The notes: a model not told the origin generated them from the sequence alone. 64,000 nt of DNA from Paenibacillus sp. FSL H7-0737 (GCF_000758545.1 NZ_CP009279.1:5208001-5272000); one strand, 5' to 3'; positions 44,752 through 53,967 are shown, counted from the first letter of the stretch. Numbers and translations: made by a program.

Positions 44752-45753
44752 TTAGTGGGTATAAGCGCCGACATTCTCAGGATCGACCGCATCATGCAGG
44801 GCCGCGTTCAGACCACTGGCTACAATATTGGCGATGCCTTCAATAAATTCATCGATTTCCTTAGGTGTAACGATCAAATCATGTCCTAGTGGCTCAAGTA
44901 CTTCCTTCACTAATGACAATCGTTCCTGCTCAGAAATATCGTCTAGCATCCCCATAATTTCCTTGGTGTGACCAGCTCCTTGCCCGAAATGATTCTTCAT
45001 CATCTCCAGTACATTATTTACAATGGTCGAAGCATAGCAAACTGTAGGAACACCGATAGCAATACAAGGAACACCCAGAATTTCCTGCGTCAATCCGCGC
45101 CGTTTATTGCCAATCCCCGAACCGGGGTGGATACCGATGTCGGCAATTTGAATCGTCGTATTGATCCGTTCAAGCGAACGAGATGCCAGCGCATCAATGG
45201 CAATAATAAGATCCGGCTTTGTACGATCCACGATCCCCTGTACAACCTCACTCGACTCGATACCGGTCAACCCTAACACCCCGGGAGCAATAGCACTTAC
45301 CTTACGGTAGCCTGGAGAGACCTGATCCGGCACGAGCTCATAAAATTGCCGAGTAATGAGCGCATTCTCCACCACCAGCGGCCCCAATGAATCTGGAGTC
45401 ACATTCCAGTTCCCCAATCCAACAATTAGTACAGATGCATCCTTACCAATCCCAATCCTAGTCAGGAAGTCCTCGAATTCGCGAGCAAAGACTTCAGCTA
45501 CTTTTTGCTGCAAGCCAGTATCTCCATTGCGCAATGCTGGTACCTCAAGCGTGACATAATTTCCAATCGCGCGACCTATCGCCTGTGATCCGGCAGCGTT
45601 AGCCACACCAAGCCGGGTAACTTTTATCCCATCAGACTCTTCCACTTCTTCGTTTACACCAGGGATTGGCGTCCTTTGTGGCCCTTGAGCCATTTCCTTT
45701 GCCTCTAACGCCAAGTCCGTGCGTACCGAATATAGCTGCAGATCCGGTTCCAT
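44752..45753 (-). CDS. gpr: Germination protease GPR
   Basis: A 333-residue peptidase A25 that degrades small acid-soluble proteins when spores germinate. The family pattern includes RTDLALEAKEM near the propeptide cleavage site, LIVGLGNWNVTPDSLGP, DLIIAIDALASRS with an essential Asp, and the IHPGSGIGNKRRGLT loop. It is made as a zymogen; the first about 15 residues are removed. AGGAGG precedes the ATG. A degenerate family B repeat pair begins just upstream. Confidence 0.96.
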   Translation of the reverse strand: MEPDLQLYSVRTDLALEAKEMAQGPQRTPIPGVNEEVEESDGIKVTRLGVANAAGSQAIGRAIGNYVTLEVPALRNGDTGLQQKVAEVFAREFEDFLTRIGIGKDASVLIVGLGNWNVTPDSLGPLVVENALITRQFYELVPDQVSPGYRKVSAIAPGVLGLTGIESSEVVQGIVDRTKPDLIIAIDALASRSLERINTTIQIADIGIHPGSGIGNKRRGLTQEILGVPCIAIGVPTVCYASTIVNNVLEMMKNHFGQGAGHTKEIMGMLDDISEQERLSLVKEVLEPLGHDLIVTPKEIDEFIEGIANIVASGLNAALHDAVDPENVGAYTH

Positions 45754-45770
45754 TGTTCCAGCCTCCTAAA

Positions 45771-45888
45771 AGTTTTGTTAGTATCGCTCCATTGAATTAC
45801 TTCGGACAAAACTCACATCGGAAGCGATACTTAGTTTTGTGAGTAGACACTTCTTTGAGTTACTTCTAACAAAAACTCAAATTGCAAG
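45771..45888. repeat. Family B repeat, degenerate pair before gpr
   Basis: Two units starting AGTTTTGT (45771 and 45832), each with an ACTTC and an ACAAAACTC or AACAAAAACTC element, match the pattern of the identical pair at 14586-14707. Both pairs follow a CCTCCTAAA (the reverse complement of the ribosome binding site of the minus-strand gene). Confidence 0.75.
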
Positions 45889-45976
45889 CTTCTGCCTATG
45901 CTCTTTTGTCGATAGTGTGCGAGAGAAAGCCCTTGTTTATGCAGGTTAAAATGGTTTAATTTGAAAGCTTTAAGTA

Positions 45977-46005
45977 TTGCTTTTTACTACCGGTCATGCT
46001 AAACT
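45977..46005 (+). promoter_or_regulatory. Probable promoter of rpsT
   Basis: TTGCTT (45977-45982) and TAAACT (46000-46005) lie exactly 17 bases apart, about 60 bases before the rpsT ATG. A small hairpin AATCATT-TGAT-AATGATT (46019-46036) lies in the leader. Confidence 0.5.
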
Positions 46006-46063
46006 ATTTTAAGTTGTGAATCATTTGATAATGATTTCGAATGTCTTACAGGAGGTGAATGCA

Positions 46064-46336
46064 ATGCCAAATATTAAATCCGCGGTTAAACGCGTAAACA
46101 CGAACGAAAAACGCCGTGCACTGAACGCTTCCCAAAAATCCGCGCTTCGTACAGCTGTGAAAACTGCTGATGTAGCACTGACAGGTACGGAAGTTGAAAC
46201 TGCTCAAGCTGCTTTCCAAGCTGCTTCCAAAAAGCTGGACAAGGCCGTAACTAAAGGTCTGGTTCATAAAAATGCGGCTGCCCGCAAAAAATCCCGCTTG
46301 GCGAAGAAATTGAACGCTCTTAAGGCTCAAGCCTAA
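46064..46336 (+). CDS. rpsT: 30S ribosomal protein S20
   Basis: A 90-residue basic protein starting MPNIKSAVKRVNTNEKR and ending KKSRLAKKLNALKAQA, the family pattern. I start at ATG 46064 after AGGAGGTG; the upstream in-frame ATG at 46016 lacks a site. It is divergent from gpr and convergent with holA, the B. subtilis arrangement. Confidence 0.98.
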   Translation: MPNIKSAVKRVNTNEKRRALNASQKSALRTAVKTADVALTGTEVETAQAAFQAASKKLDKAVTKGLVHKNAAARKKSRLAKKLNALKAQA

Positions 46337-46363
46337 GACGACATTCATAATGAGCAATTGAAG

Positions 46364-46400
46364 AACCTGACCGCTATGTTTCATACGGTTGGGTTTTTTT
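46364..46400 (+). terminator. Terminator of rpsT
   Basis: AACCTGACCGCTATG and CATACGGTTGGGTT form an imperfect long stem with a three-base loop, followed by seven T. Confidence 0.8.
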
Positions 46401-46455
46401 GTGCCTACTATTCTATAAATATAAGTAATAGTTTCCTTTAGACGTTAGTTGAATG

Positions 46456-46486
46456 AAAAAAAAACCACCTTAGAAAGGTAGTTTTC
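46456..46486 (-). terminator. Terminator of holA
   Basis: AAAACTACCTT and AAGGTGGTTTT form a stem followed by a long T run on the minus strand, 100 bases past holA and convergent with rpsT. Confidence 0.8.
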
Positions 46487-46585
46487 TTAAACGATCAACT
46501 TTTCTCTTTTGAATAAGTTACTTTCATTCCGATTAGGCATTTTTCATAGATGGATCATCTCCATATACTTTTTCCACTGCTTAGT

Positions 46586-47605
46586 TCAAGTACCTAGCCG
46601 CAACATAAACAACTCCAGACCAAGCACTTTATCTATAGCTCCTGTCTTCATCTTATAATCCAGATCAGCTAGTGCACTTAAAATTTGCCGCAGACGTTCA
46701 CTTGAGAACTTGTGGGCCTGCTCCCCTGCAAGCTTTACTGCATAAGGATGAAGTCCAATCTGAGAGGCAATCTGACCTTGCGAATAACTATGTGCTGATA
46801 AATCCTTCACCTGTAAAATAATTCGGAACTGCCGCGCAACCAGCGCAGCAATCTTAATGGGTTCTTCTCGCTGCTTCAACAGCTCATACAGCGTATCAAG
46901 CGCCTTATCTAGACGCAGATTAGCGATATCCTCTACAAGTGTAAACACATTTTGTTCCGTTCCGCGATGCACCAGACTCTCTACTGCTTCTGCGTCTACG
47001 GTTCCGCCCTTACCAGCGAACAAACATAGCTTGTCCATTTCCGCGGATAAGCCCTGCAAACCTGTCCCGGCATTAGTGATAAGAATCTCTGCGGTGCCAG
47101 GTGCCATCGTACACCCCCGCTCACGAATCCCTTTCTCTACCCAGCGCAGCAGTTCTTCTGCCCCTAGCGGGTTGAAAGCTAATACCGTACCCGCCGTTTT
47201 AACAGTCTTCACAATTTTCTTACGCTCGTCCAGCTTGTCACTATTCACCATAAAGACGATCACACTGAAATCTACAGGATGCTGCAAATAATCACTTAAA
47301 ATATCTATACGATGCTCAAGTTTGGCATTTTCTTTTCCCGCTGTAAATAACGATGCGTCCCGCACCAGCAATAATTTACGTTCTACCATAAAAGGTACAG
47401 TCTCAGCTTCTTCTACCACAGCCTGCACCGGCGTCTCAGAGAGATCAAAGGGAATAACCGCAAAATCGCGATCCTCTTTGGCAATCAGCTGGTCTTCCAG
47501 CAATGCCGCGAATTCATTCATTCGAAATTTTTCACTGCCGTACAAAAGGTACAGCGGTGAGATTTTCCCTTGTTTGATTTCTTTTATCGCCGTTTTGGCA
47601 TCCAT
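46586..47605 (-). CDS. holA: DNA polymerase III subunit delta HolA
   Basis: A 339-residue clamp-loader subunit that opens the beta clamp. Pattern: PLYLLYGSEKFRMNEFAALLE at the N-terminus, ERKLLLVRDASLF and KTAGTVLAFNPLGAEELLRW in the middle, then the C-terminal helical domain ending IDKVLGLELFMLRL. I use ATG 47605 after GGAAGTGG; the ATG at 47629 lacks a ribosome binding site. It lies between the comE genes and rpsT as in B. subtilis (yqeN), but a sigma/anti-sigma pair and other genes intervene here. Confidence 0.93.
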   Translation of the reverse strand: MDAKTAIKEIKQGKISPLYLLYGSEKFRMNEFAALLEDQLIAKEDRDFAVIPFDLSETPVQAVVEEAETVPFMVERKLLLVRDASLFTAGKENAKLEHRIDILSDYLQHPVDFSVIVFMVNSDKLDERKKIVKTVKTAGTVLAFNPLGAEELLRWVEKGIRERGCTMAPGTAEILITNAGTGLQGLSAEMDKLCLFAGKGGTVDAEAVESLVHRGTEQNVFTLVEDIANLRLDKALDTLYELLKQREEPIKIAALVARQFRIILQVKDLSAHSYSQGQIASQIGLHPYAVKLAGEQAHKFSSERLRQILSALADLDYKMKTGAIDKVLGLELFMLRLGT

Positions 47606-47685
47606 TCCGCCACTTCCTTTTCCATTCATCTAGCCCAATTTGCCCAGATTCCTATTGTAGCAAAAAAAACGACATAAATGCACAT

Positions 47686-47732
47686 GCAAAAACGGAGAAA
47701 CTCTGGCAGCCATGGCCAAAGCCCCTCCGTTT
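47686..47732 (-). terminator. Terminator of the zinc anti-sigma gene
   Basis: AAACGGAG and CTCCGTTT flank a partly paired GGCCATGGC region, followed by TTTTTGC on the minus strand, between the anti-sigma stop and holA. Confidence 0.75.
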
Positions 47733-47883
47733 AAGCGGCGCATCTATATAAACGCCGGAGTGAGAAGCCCTAGAAACTTCCCATCCGACGGTCATACCGA
47801 TGTTCTTCAAATCCTATACTTTCTAGTTCCTGTCCGGTTGCTATAGTATATTCTGAAACTTCGAAAAATGTTCCAGCCTCAAT

Positions 47884-49134
47884 TTAATTTGTTGACGTTG
47901 AAGATGGAGTCTTCGATGGTGTCGCCCCAGGTGATGTAACCGGCGTTGAAGAAGCTGCTGCTTCCTGTACAGTGTACACCTTAGTGGTATTCACACCATC
48001 TTTCTCCGTCACATACGTGAACTGCGAGCTATCCGCCGACCATTCTCCAGAAATCCAATTCCCTACTAATGGATAAGAAGTCACTGCTATCCTATCGTCC
48101 ACTGAACCTTCGGGTGAATTCTTATAAATAACAAGCTGTAATCCAGCAAACTCAACGGCATAATGCCCATCAGGGGAAGTCCAAGTCTGTACATTAGAAT
48201 CATTAGAATCATTAGAAATGTTAAAACCCATAACGCCCATTCCGAAGTCATCAGAAGTCTTTAATGATTCCTCCGTAGGTGGCGCTGAATCAGCTGCGAT
48301 CCTTTTATCTATAGAAGCAGGTTGATCCTTCTTATCCGCTTTGGGCTGATTATTACCGCCAGCACTAGTATCCGGAGTTTGAACTTTCGTTACAGTATCC
48401 GGCTTCGGCGTCATAATCTTCTCCGTAGGATTGGGCTTCACATTATTTGTTGGTTCTGGTATCGACCGTCCTCCAGATCCAGCATTAGTTTCTGTTGGAG
48501 AAGTCGGCATCGACGCAGGGTCTACCGGCCCCATCGCTCTATCTAATGCAGCGTTATCTTCATTCACATCAGGAGCAGCTGGTAGAGCCCCCGAATCCGT
48601 TCCGCTATTAGCAGGCGCAGCCTCATATGATTCAGCAGAAGTAGAGGTTTGCGATTCAATAGCCATATTATTAGCACTATCGCTGGTCGCTTTACTACTA
48701 TCCTGCATCATTTGTTCTACCTCTGCCCCAGGCATTTTATCCGGCATATTAAAAATAGCGATCCCTAATATTACGGCAGCTGCGATAGCTCCAATGCCTG
48801 TCCGTGCTGCTATAGAGGTTCCCTTGGAAGGTTTACCACGGGAGCTTTCACGTGAAAATGGAACTACAACTGGTTCCTCGGTTCTCACAGCGCTTTGTTC
48901 ACGGCTGCTTCGATCCAATTCTGCAAGCTGAGGTAAAATAGAGTCAACCAGACTAAACGGGGGTTTCACGTCTGGCAACTGCTCCAATTCTTTGGAGAGA
49001 AGTGTCAGCCGCTCAAAGACTTCCGCGCAGGAAGGACAATTATCGATATGACGGAACATCTCAACAATCTCATCTTGGCTCAAGTCTTGGTCTATATAGC
49101 GGTGCATCCATTCCATCACCTCCGCGCATTTCAT
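47884..49134 (-). CDS. Zinc-finger anti-sigma factor with large extracytoplasmic domain
   Basis: A 416-residue membrane anti-sigma. The N-terminal ZAS motif is H28-IDN-C-x2-C (MFRHIDNCPSC). A membrane helix (TGIGAIAAAVILGIAIFNM) spans about 108-127. Next comes a Pro/Ser/Thr/Asn-rich linker of about 160 residues. The C-terminal beta domain (about 300-390) has TSPDGHYAVEFAGLQLVIY and WSADSSQFTYVTEKDG, resembling repeat or propeller-like strands. It starts at ATGA overlapping the sigma stop by 4 bases. It presumably holds the sigma factor at the membrane until an envelope signal releases it. Confidence 0.88.
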   Translation of the reverse strand: MKCAEVMEWMHRYIDQDLSQDEIVEMFRHIDNCPSCAEVFERLTLLSKELEQLPDVKPPFSLVDSILPQLAELDRSSREQSAVRTEEPVVVPFSRESSRGKPSKGTSIAARTGIGAIAAAVILGIAIFNMPDKMPGAEVEQMMQDSSKATSDSANNMAIESQTSTSAESYEAAPANSGTDSGALPAAPDVNEDNAALDRAMGPVDPASMPTSPTETNAGSGGRSIPEPTNNVKPNPTEKIMTPKPDTVTKVQTPDTSAGGNNQPKADKKDQPASIDKRIAADSAPPTEESLKTSDDFGMGVMGFNISNDSNDSNVQTWTSPDGHYAVEFAGLQLVIYKNSPEGSVDDRIAVTSYPLVGNWISGEWSADSSQFTYVTEKDGVNTTKVYTVQEAAASSTPVTSPGATPSKTPSSTSTN

Positions 49135-49679
49135 CCCGATACACCACCTTTCTGGTACTCCTGAAGTCTATTCTGCAGCTGCTGTCTGGCCCTAAACAGA
49201 TATGATTTCACTGTATTCAAAGGCAAATCCAGGCAGTCTGCAATCTCGTTGTAAGAAAAATCTTGTAAATAGCGCAGGACGATGACCGTCCGATGATGCT
49301 CGGGCAATTGATCAATCGCTTCACGTATATCCTCAGCTAAATAAGAGGATAGAACCTCACGTTCCACATTGTGTTTATCCTGAAACACCATTTCATGCTC
49401 ATCAATAGAAACTGTAGGTTTAGTTCTTCTGAATTTATCAATGCAAATATTGGTAACGATTCGCTGAACCCACGTTTTGAACTGGGCCTTTTCCTCATAT
49501 GAACCGATTTTGGTATAAACCCGGATCAAGGCCTCCTGAGATGCATCCAGCGCATCTTGTTCATTATGCAAAATGTAGAAGGCGGTTTTATATACATGCC
49601 CTTCAATTTCTCGCAATAGGGTGATTAGAGCGTCGCGATCGCCCGCTTGAGCGGCTCTGATGAGTCCCTGCTCCACCAC
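49131..49679 (-). CDS. ECF RNA polymerase sigma factor (SigW-like)
   Basis: A 182-residue ECF sigma. Region 2 is DALDASQEALIRVYTKIGSY with EEKAQFKTWVQRIVTNICID; region 4 is DFSYNEIADCLDLPLNTVKSYLFRARQQL. The start is GTG after GAGGGGGAA. It overlaps its anti-sigma gene by 4 bases. A candidate self-recognised promoter lies 30-60 bases upstream. Confidence 0.93.
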   Translation of the reverse strand: MVEQGLIRAAQAGDRDALITLLREIEGHVYKTAFYILHNEQDALDASQEALIRVYTKIGSYEEKAQFKTWVQRIVTNICIDKFRRTKPTVSIDEHEMVFQDKHNVEREVLSSYLAEDIREAIDQLPEHHRTVIVLRYLQDFSYNEIADCLDLPLNTVKSYLFRARQQLQNRLQEYQKGGVSG

Positions 49680-49709
49680 GAAGGTTCCCCCTCTCTATGC
49701 AATCTTACT

Positions 49710-49737
49710 GACGCGCAAGACTGCGAATTTGTTGCAA
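49710..49737 (-). promoter_or_regulatory. Candidate ECF promoter of the sigma/anti-sigma operon
   Basis: TTGCAAC (near -35, minus strand 49731-49737) and CGTC (49710-49713) are 17 bases apart, similar to the AAC-N16/17-CGTC class used by ECF sigmas and consistent with autoregulation. Confidence 0.5.
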
Positions 49738-49915
49738 CCCTGTAATTAATATTTTTAGAATACCAAACTTTTCTTAGAACGTCATGTTAAGCCATCTTTT
49801 ATAAAGTGCTATCGCACATTTCATAGCATTTCGCAGCCAATAATTCCTACTAAGCATACAGGGGAAACTTCAATCATTCAAATACTCTTTTGAATAACTT
49901 TATAACAAAAATGAC

Positions 49916-50042
49916 ACAAGTATAAACGCCTTCGGCATCCCAATAAGGCCGGCAAGCGTTTAGGTAAGAAATATCTCCCATTTCCAAAAGAAACGGCTTA
50001 TCCTCCTGTCGGAAAAGAAGCCGTCAGTAAACAAGAAATAAC
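49916..50042. repeat. Family A palindromic intergenic repeat, copy 3 (both halves, degenerate)
   Basis: AAACGC (near 49924) and GCGTTT (49956) surround a mutated palindrome (ATCCCAATAAGGCC). The second half starts AGAAACGGCTT (49989) and pairs with AGAAGCCGT (50016). The linker is shorter than in copy 1. It lies between the sigma operon and the 78-residue gene. Confidence 0.75.
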
Positions 50043-50063
50043 CTTAGAATCGAGCACATAACT

Positions 50064-50300
50064 CTATTTATATAACACAATCTTGCAGAGCATGAACACT
50101 GCGTAGTTGTCCCTAGTTTCATCATCCACAACATACGCCTCTCCATTCTCAAAAATATGAGGGTTATTGTAATTCCTCTCTAATCTATAGATCTGGCCTT
50201 CCGTCACCTTACAACCATGGAATGCCGACGCAATTTCTACGTATTCCGCATCCTCTTCATCAGCTGCAAGATACAGCTTTTTATCATGATAAGCAGGCAT
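50064..50300 (-). CDS. Small conserved-looking protein of unknown function, 78 residues
   Basis: It starts at ATG 50300 with GGGAG 8 bases upstream (the ATG at 50330 has no site). The sequence MPAYHDKKLYLAADEEDAEY ... CKVTEGQIYRLERNY and AYVVDDETRDNYAVFML suggests a small beta-rich SH3-like fold. It is acidic and soluble. No family recognised; monocistronic. Confidence 0.6.
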   Translation of the reverse strand: MPAYHDKKLYLAADEEDAEYVEIASAFHGCKVTEGQIYRLERNYNNPHIFENGEAYVVDDETRDNYAVFMLCKIVLYK

Positions 50301-50456
50301 ATACTCACTCCCGGTCCGATAATAAACCATTCCAATTCGTAGACGTCAGTCAAACATCATAACTCTTCTACTTTATAGTTTATTGCCTTTGTCCTCATTC
50401 TATACTTTATGAAAACATATAATGTAAGAAAATCTGAATGTCGGAAAATATGTATA

Positions 50457-50500
50457 TAAAAAAGGTTGTACGGCTGACATGCGTCAGCTATACAACCTTC
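50457..50500 (-). terminator. Terminator of eda
   Basis: AAGGTTGTA and TACAACCTT with an inner GCTGAC/GTCAGC stem, followed by TTTTTTA on the minus strand. Confidence 0.92.
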
Positions 50501-50535
50501 AATAAATCTATCTATTCGAATTAAGAAAAACAGAA

Positions 50536-51177
50536 TTAAATACCTTTTACCTCTTTAAATTTTGCCACATACTGAGCCGCAAGATCGGTAATCTGATCGT
50601 ATCGACCATCCTTCGCAGGTGCAGTCAAATTACCCCCGATTCCTACTGCTATACAGCCGTTGGCAATCCATTTTTCCATATTATTCAGATCCACGCCACC
50701 TGTTGGCATAATGTTCACATGCGGCATAGGGCCTTTAACCGCTTTCACATAATCCGGACCAAACGCACTGCCAGGGAACAACTTCAGCACATCCACACCA
50801 AACTTCAATGCTTCCTTCATTTCATTTAATGTCATGCAGCCAGGCATGTACGGAATACCATAAAGATTACACATTTTAGCTGTCTCTGCTTCAAAAGAGG
50901 GACTGACCACAAATTCCGAGCCTGCAAGAATGGCTATTCTCGCCGTTAATGGATCAAGTACAGTTCCTGCTCCAATCACTGCGCGATCTCCGTACTCCGC
51001 TACCAATCGTTTAATCGCCACATCCGCATCCGGAGTAGTAAAAGTTACCTCAATATTATTCAAACCGCCTTCGATACAAGCAACGGACATTTTAAAAGCT
51101 TCCTCAGCACTATCAGCACGAATAACGGCTACAACTCCAACGGACGCCACATTCTGCAATACTTTCATTTTCTTCAT
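50536..51177 (-). CDS. eda: 2-keto-3-deoxy-6-phosphogluconate aldolase
   Basis: A 213-residue class I aldolase that splits KDPG (or 4-hydroxy-2-oxoglutarate) into pyruvate and glyceraldehyde 3-phosphate. Key residues visible: Glu43 in NIEVTFTTP and the Schiff-base Lys132 in VDVLKLFPGS. Family marks include IGAGTVLDP, SPSFE and PTGGVD. It is divergent from the KDG kinase gene, so the two share a control region and complete ketodeoxygluconate breakdown. A clear GGGAG precedes the ATG. Confidence 0.95.
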   Translation of the reverse strand: MKKMKVLQNVASVGVVAVIRADSAEEAFKMSVACIEGGLNNIEVTFTTPDADVAIKRLVAEYGDRAVIGAGTVLDPLTARIAILAGSEFVVSPSFEAETAKMCNLYGIPYMPGCMTLNEMKEALKFGVDVLKLFPGSAFGPDYVKAVKGPMPHVNIMPTGGVDLNNMEKWIANGCIAVGIGGNLTAPAKDGRYDQITDLAAQYVAKFKEVKGI

Positions 51178-51522
51178 CAGTAGACTCCCTTTCTCTTGGT
51201 ACGATCATAGATGAATATGAAATACTAATTTAGATAAACTTTTTTATTAAATTTACTAATTAAAACGATATAATCTATAATCAGATAGTAATAACAATAC
51301 GTTTAACAGTCAATACATTTTTATGGTTATAGAGATTTTAATTTATCAAAATGACCAAAAAACCATTGTTTTATAAGGATTTCCCTGTCATTTGTTTTCT
51401 TTTATCCAAAATACCTTTCGGATTAAAAATCATTCTTTTATTGTACAAAACCGATTTATGTGATAATTTCAAATTATACATCATTATACTGGGATAAATT
51501 CATTACCCTAGGAGGAACTCAA
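51178..51522. promoter_or_regulatory. Shared eda/kdgK control region
   Basis: This AT-rich 345-base divergent region should hold the LacI-type operator. I see the AAAACCATTGTTTT imperfect inverted repeat near 51358-51373 and a TATAAT at 51270, but cannot choose a site with confidence. Confidence 0.45.
51441..51469 (+). promoter_or_regulatory. Probable promoter of kdgK
   Basis: TTGTAC (51441-51446) and TAATTT (51464-51469) are 17 bases apart. The GTG at 51460 would lie inside it, supporting the ATG at 51523 as the start. Confidence 0.5.
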
Positions 51523-52476
51523 ATGAGTAAACAGTTGGATGCCGTCACTTTCGGGGAGCCGATGGCGATGTTTTATGCGAATGAAACGGGTCCCCTGCAT
51601 GAAGTATTTTCGTTCTCCAAAGCGTTGGCAGGTGCCGAGAGCAATGTAGCTACAGGCTTATCGCGCTTAAATCATCCTACAGGTTATGTTACGAAGCTTG
51701 GTGAAGATAACTTTGGTCATTTCATTGCTCAAGCAATGAAGAAAGAGAACATTGATACTACCAACATTACTTTTACTAAAGAAAATTCAACGGGTATGTT
51801 AATCAAATCAAAGGTTGTTACAGGCGATCCTAAAGTCGAATACTTCCGCAAAAATTCCGCGGCCTCCAAGCTTAGCCTGATTGATTTTGACGAGGCATAC
51901 TTTAATGCTGCAGGACATTTACACGTAACAAGTATCTCCGCCGCCTTATCCAAGAGCTGTCATGAATTCTCTGTTCATGCTATGGAGTTTATGAAGCGAC
52001 AAGGAAAGACGGTCTCCCTCGATCCAAATCTGCGCCCTAGCTTATGGCCGGATACAGAAACGATGGTGAAGACGATCAATGATCTGGCTACACGCTGTGA
52101 TTGGTTCCTTCCAGGACTCGGTGAAGGCAAGATTCTTACAGGTCTTAGTACGCCAGAAGAGATTGCGGACTATTATCTGGCGCCTTCAGGTCCGAGCTTA
52201 ATCGTCATCAAGCTCGGACCTGAAGGCGCTTACTATAAATCCGCTGAAGGAGAAGGTTATGTAGACGGGTTTAAGGTAGAGCAGGTCGTTGATACCGTAG
52301 GTGCAGGTGATGGTTTTGCCGTTGGTGTAATCAGTGCGATGCTGGAAAAGCTTCCGATTGCTGAGGCCGTCAAACGTGGCAATGCGATCGGTGCGTTAGC
52401 CGTTATGTCGCCTGGCGATATGGATGGACTTCCGACCCGTGAGGAGCTTGCGAAGTTTATGCAGCAGGAGGTTTAA
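51523..52476 (+). CDS. kdgK: 2-keto-3-deoxygluconate kinase
   Basis: A 317-residue PfkB-family sugar kinase that makes KDPG from KDG. It has the PfkB N-terminal GAESNVATGLSRLN, the substrate region, and the C-terminal signature DTVGAGDGFAVG with catalytic Asp263. It is preceded by AGGAGGA and a 6-base spacer. Divergent eda and convergent LacI regulator point to one small regulon. Family and pathway are firm by context; other PfkB sugar substrates cannot be excluded. Confidence 0.9.
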   Translation: MSKQLDAVTFGEPMAMFYANETGPLHEVFSFSKALAGAESNVATGLSRLNHPTGYVTKLGEDNFGHFIAQAMKKENIDTTNITFTKENSTGMLIKSKVVTGDPKVEYFRKNSAASKLSLIDFDEAYFNAAGHLHVTSISAALSKSCHEFSVHAMEFMKRQGKTVSLDPNLRPSLWPDTETMVKTINDLATRCDWFLPGLGEGKILTGLSTPEEIADYYLAPSGPSLIVIKLGPEGAYYKSAEGEGYVDGFKVEQVVDTVGAGDGFAVGVISAMLEKLPIAEAVKRGNAIGALAVMSPGDMDGLPTREELAKFMQQEV

Positions 52477-52529
52477 GCACATAGATTTGAGTCAGCTTTC
52501 GCAACATAATCTCAGTAAACTTCTGTAAT

Positions 52530-52760
52530 TCTCATAAATAGCTGAATACAACCAAATCTACACAACATAGCTGTACTCTATACAACTATATCGAGTCAAA
52601 ATCGTTTTTTCTCGGCTTTAATTGCACTTTATACATTTAAAAACCAGGTGAACATCGCTGTCAGCAATTTCCCGCAGAAATAACTGCACAAAATACAATT
52701 AAACTCTCAATCCAGGAAGCACAAACTAAAATAGTTGCAGAAAGTACAATTAACCACAAG
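52530..52760. repeat. Family C degenerate direct repeats
   Basis: The motif TA-N-(C/T)TG-(C/T)A followed by TACA-(A/T)-(C/T)T recurs at about 52568 (TAGCTGTACTCTATACAACT), 52619 (TAATTGCACTTTATACATTT), 52681 (TAACTGCACAAAATACAATT) and 52732 (TAGTTGCAGAAAGTACAATT). Spacing is 51, 62 and 51 bases. A weaker copy may lie near 52540. The rest of the 340-base interval has no gene. Confidence 0.65.
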
Positions 52761-52814
52761 ATGAAACAACAACGTTACAGCCTTATAGTCTAGCAGCTCT
52801 GGAGTTTTATTATT

Positions 52815-52854
52815 AAAAAATGCCGTCTCACAGTTGAACTGTGGAACGGCATTT
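52815..52854 (-). terminator. Terminator of the LacI-type regulator gene
   Basis: AAATGCCGT and ACGGCATTT with an inner CACAGTT/AACTGTG stem, followed by TTTTTTA on the minus strand. It probably also stops kdgK from the other side. Confidence 0.9.
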
Positions 52855-52877
52855 CTTTGTATTTTTATAGCCTGTAC

Positions 52878-53894
52878 TTATTTATAAGACCTCACAGACT
52901 GCCCTTGTTGCAAGGTCGGCGGAAAACGATAAGTGATAGGAACAGAAGCGCCCTTATCCTCGATACAAGAGAGTATAATCTTAGCAGCTTGCATGCCCAT
53001 TTCGTAAGCAGGCTGACGAATTGTTGTAATGACCGGATTATAAATTTGCGCGAACTCCGCATCATCTATACCGATGACAGACAATTGTTCCGGAATAGCG
53101 ATGGCATTTCGATTCGCATATTTCAAAATCTCCGCTAGCGTGATATCGTTCGTAGCCAATAACGCTGTCGGAGGTTCCGGCAACGCTAAAAGGCGCTTCA
53201 GTCCTGCAGCTAATTCTTCTTTTGGCACACTACAAATATACTCCTCACGCAGCGTTAGGTCCGCTTCTTCCATTGCTTTTTTATAACCACTGATCCGCTC
53301 TTTACGAGGGGTAATCGCATGCTCCCCTAGCGGCAGGGTGACCAGAGCAATTCGCTCATGGCCTTGCTGTGTAAGCTGTCCCACACCTATCTTGGCCGCC
53401 ATTTCATTGTCGAGCAGCAAACTCTGCGTAGTGATTCCATCTACCAGACGATCCATAAACACTAACGGAAAATCCGCCTCTATTAGTCGGCTGTATGCAG
53501 ATGGATTGTTCCCCGTCGGAAAAATAATCAAACCGTCCACCTGGCGGGCAACTAAGGTTTCGACGTACTTGCTTTCTTTATCCGCATTCTCATCGGCATT
53601 GCATATGATTACTTGGATTCCGTGTTGCTGCAGCTCGTTCTCGATCGCCCGGATACATTGAATAGACAGCGAATAATCGATATTAGCAACGATGATTCCG
53701 ACCATATGCGTCCGATTCTGTTTCAGACTGCGCGCAAGTCCATTCGGTTGATAATTGAGCTCCTCAATCACAGCCTCGATCCGGTTTTTCGTCGCTTCAC
53801 TCATATATTTAAAACGTTTGTTCAAAAATTGGGAGACCGTACTCTTCGACACTCCCGCTTTTTGAGCCACATCATCAATTGTTAACTTCTTCAT
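52878..53894 (-). CDS. LacI/GalR family transcriptional regulator
   Basis: A 338-residue repressor: N-terminal helix-turn-helix (LTIDDVAQKAGVSKSTVSQFLN) with hinge (NYQPNGLARSLKQ), then a periplasmic-binding-like effector domain (VGIIVANIDYSLS, VDGLIIFPTG, ALLATNDIT and VIGIDDAEFA). It is convergent with kdgK and so likely controls kdgK and eda in response to KDG or KDPG (KdgR-like role, inferred). Confidence 0.92.
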   Translation of the reverse strand: MKKLTIDDVAQKAGVSKSTVSQFLNKRFKYMSEATKNRIEAVIEELNYQPNGLARSLKQNRTHMVGIIVANIDYSLSIQCIRAIENELQQHGIQVIICNADENADKESKYVETLVARQVDGLIIFPTGNNPSAYSRLIEADFPLVFMDRLVDGITTQSLLLDNEMAAKIGVGQLTQQGHERIALVTLPLGEHAITPRKERISGYKKAMEEADLTLREEYICSVPKEELAAGLKRLLALPEPPTALLATNDITLAEILKYANRNAIAIPEQLSVIGIDDAEFAQIYNPVITTIRQPAYEMGMQAAKIILSCIEDKGASVPITYRFPPTLQQGQSVRSYK

Positions 53895-53967
53895 CACTTC
53901 GGCTCCACTCTTCTCAAAAGAAAATTACTTTATCAAAAAGTATAGCTTTTATTGGGTGAATTATCTA

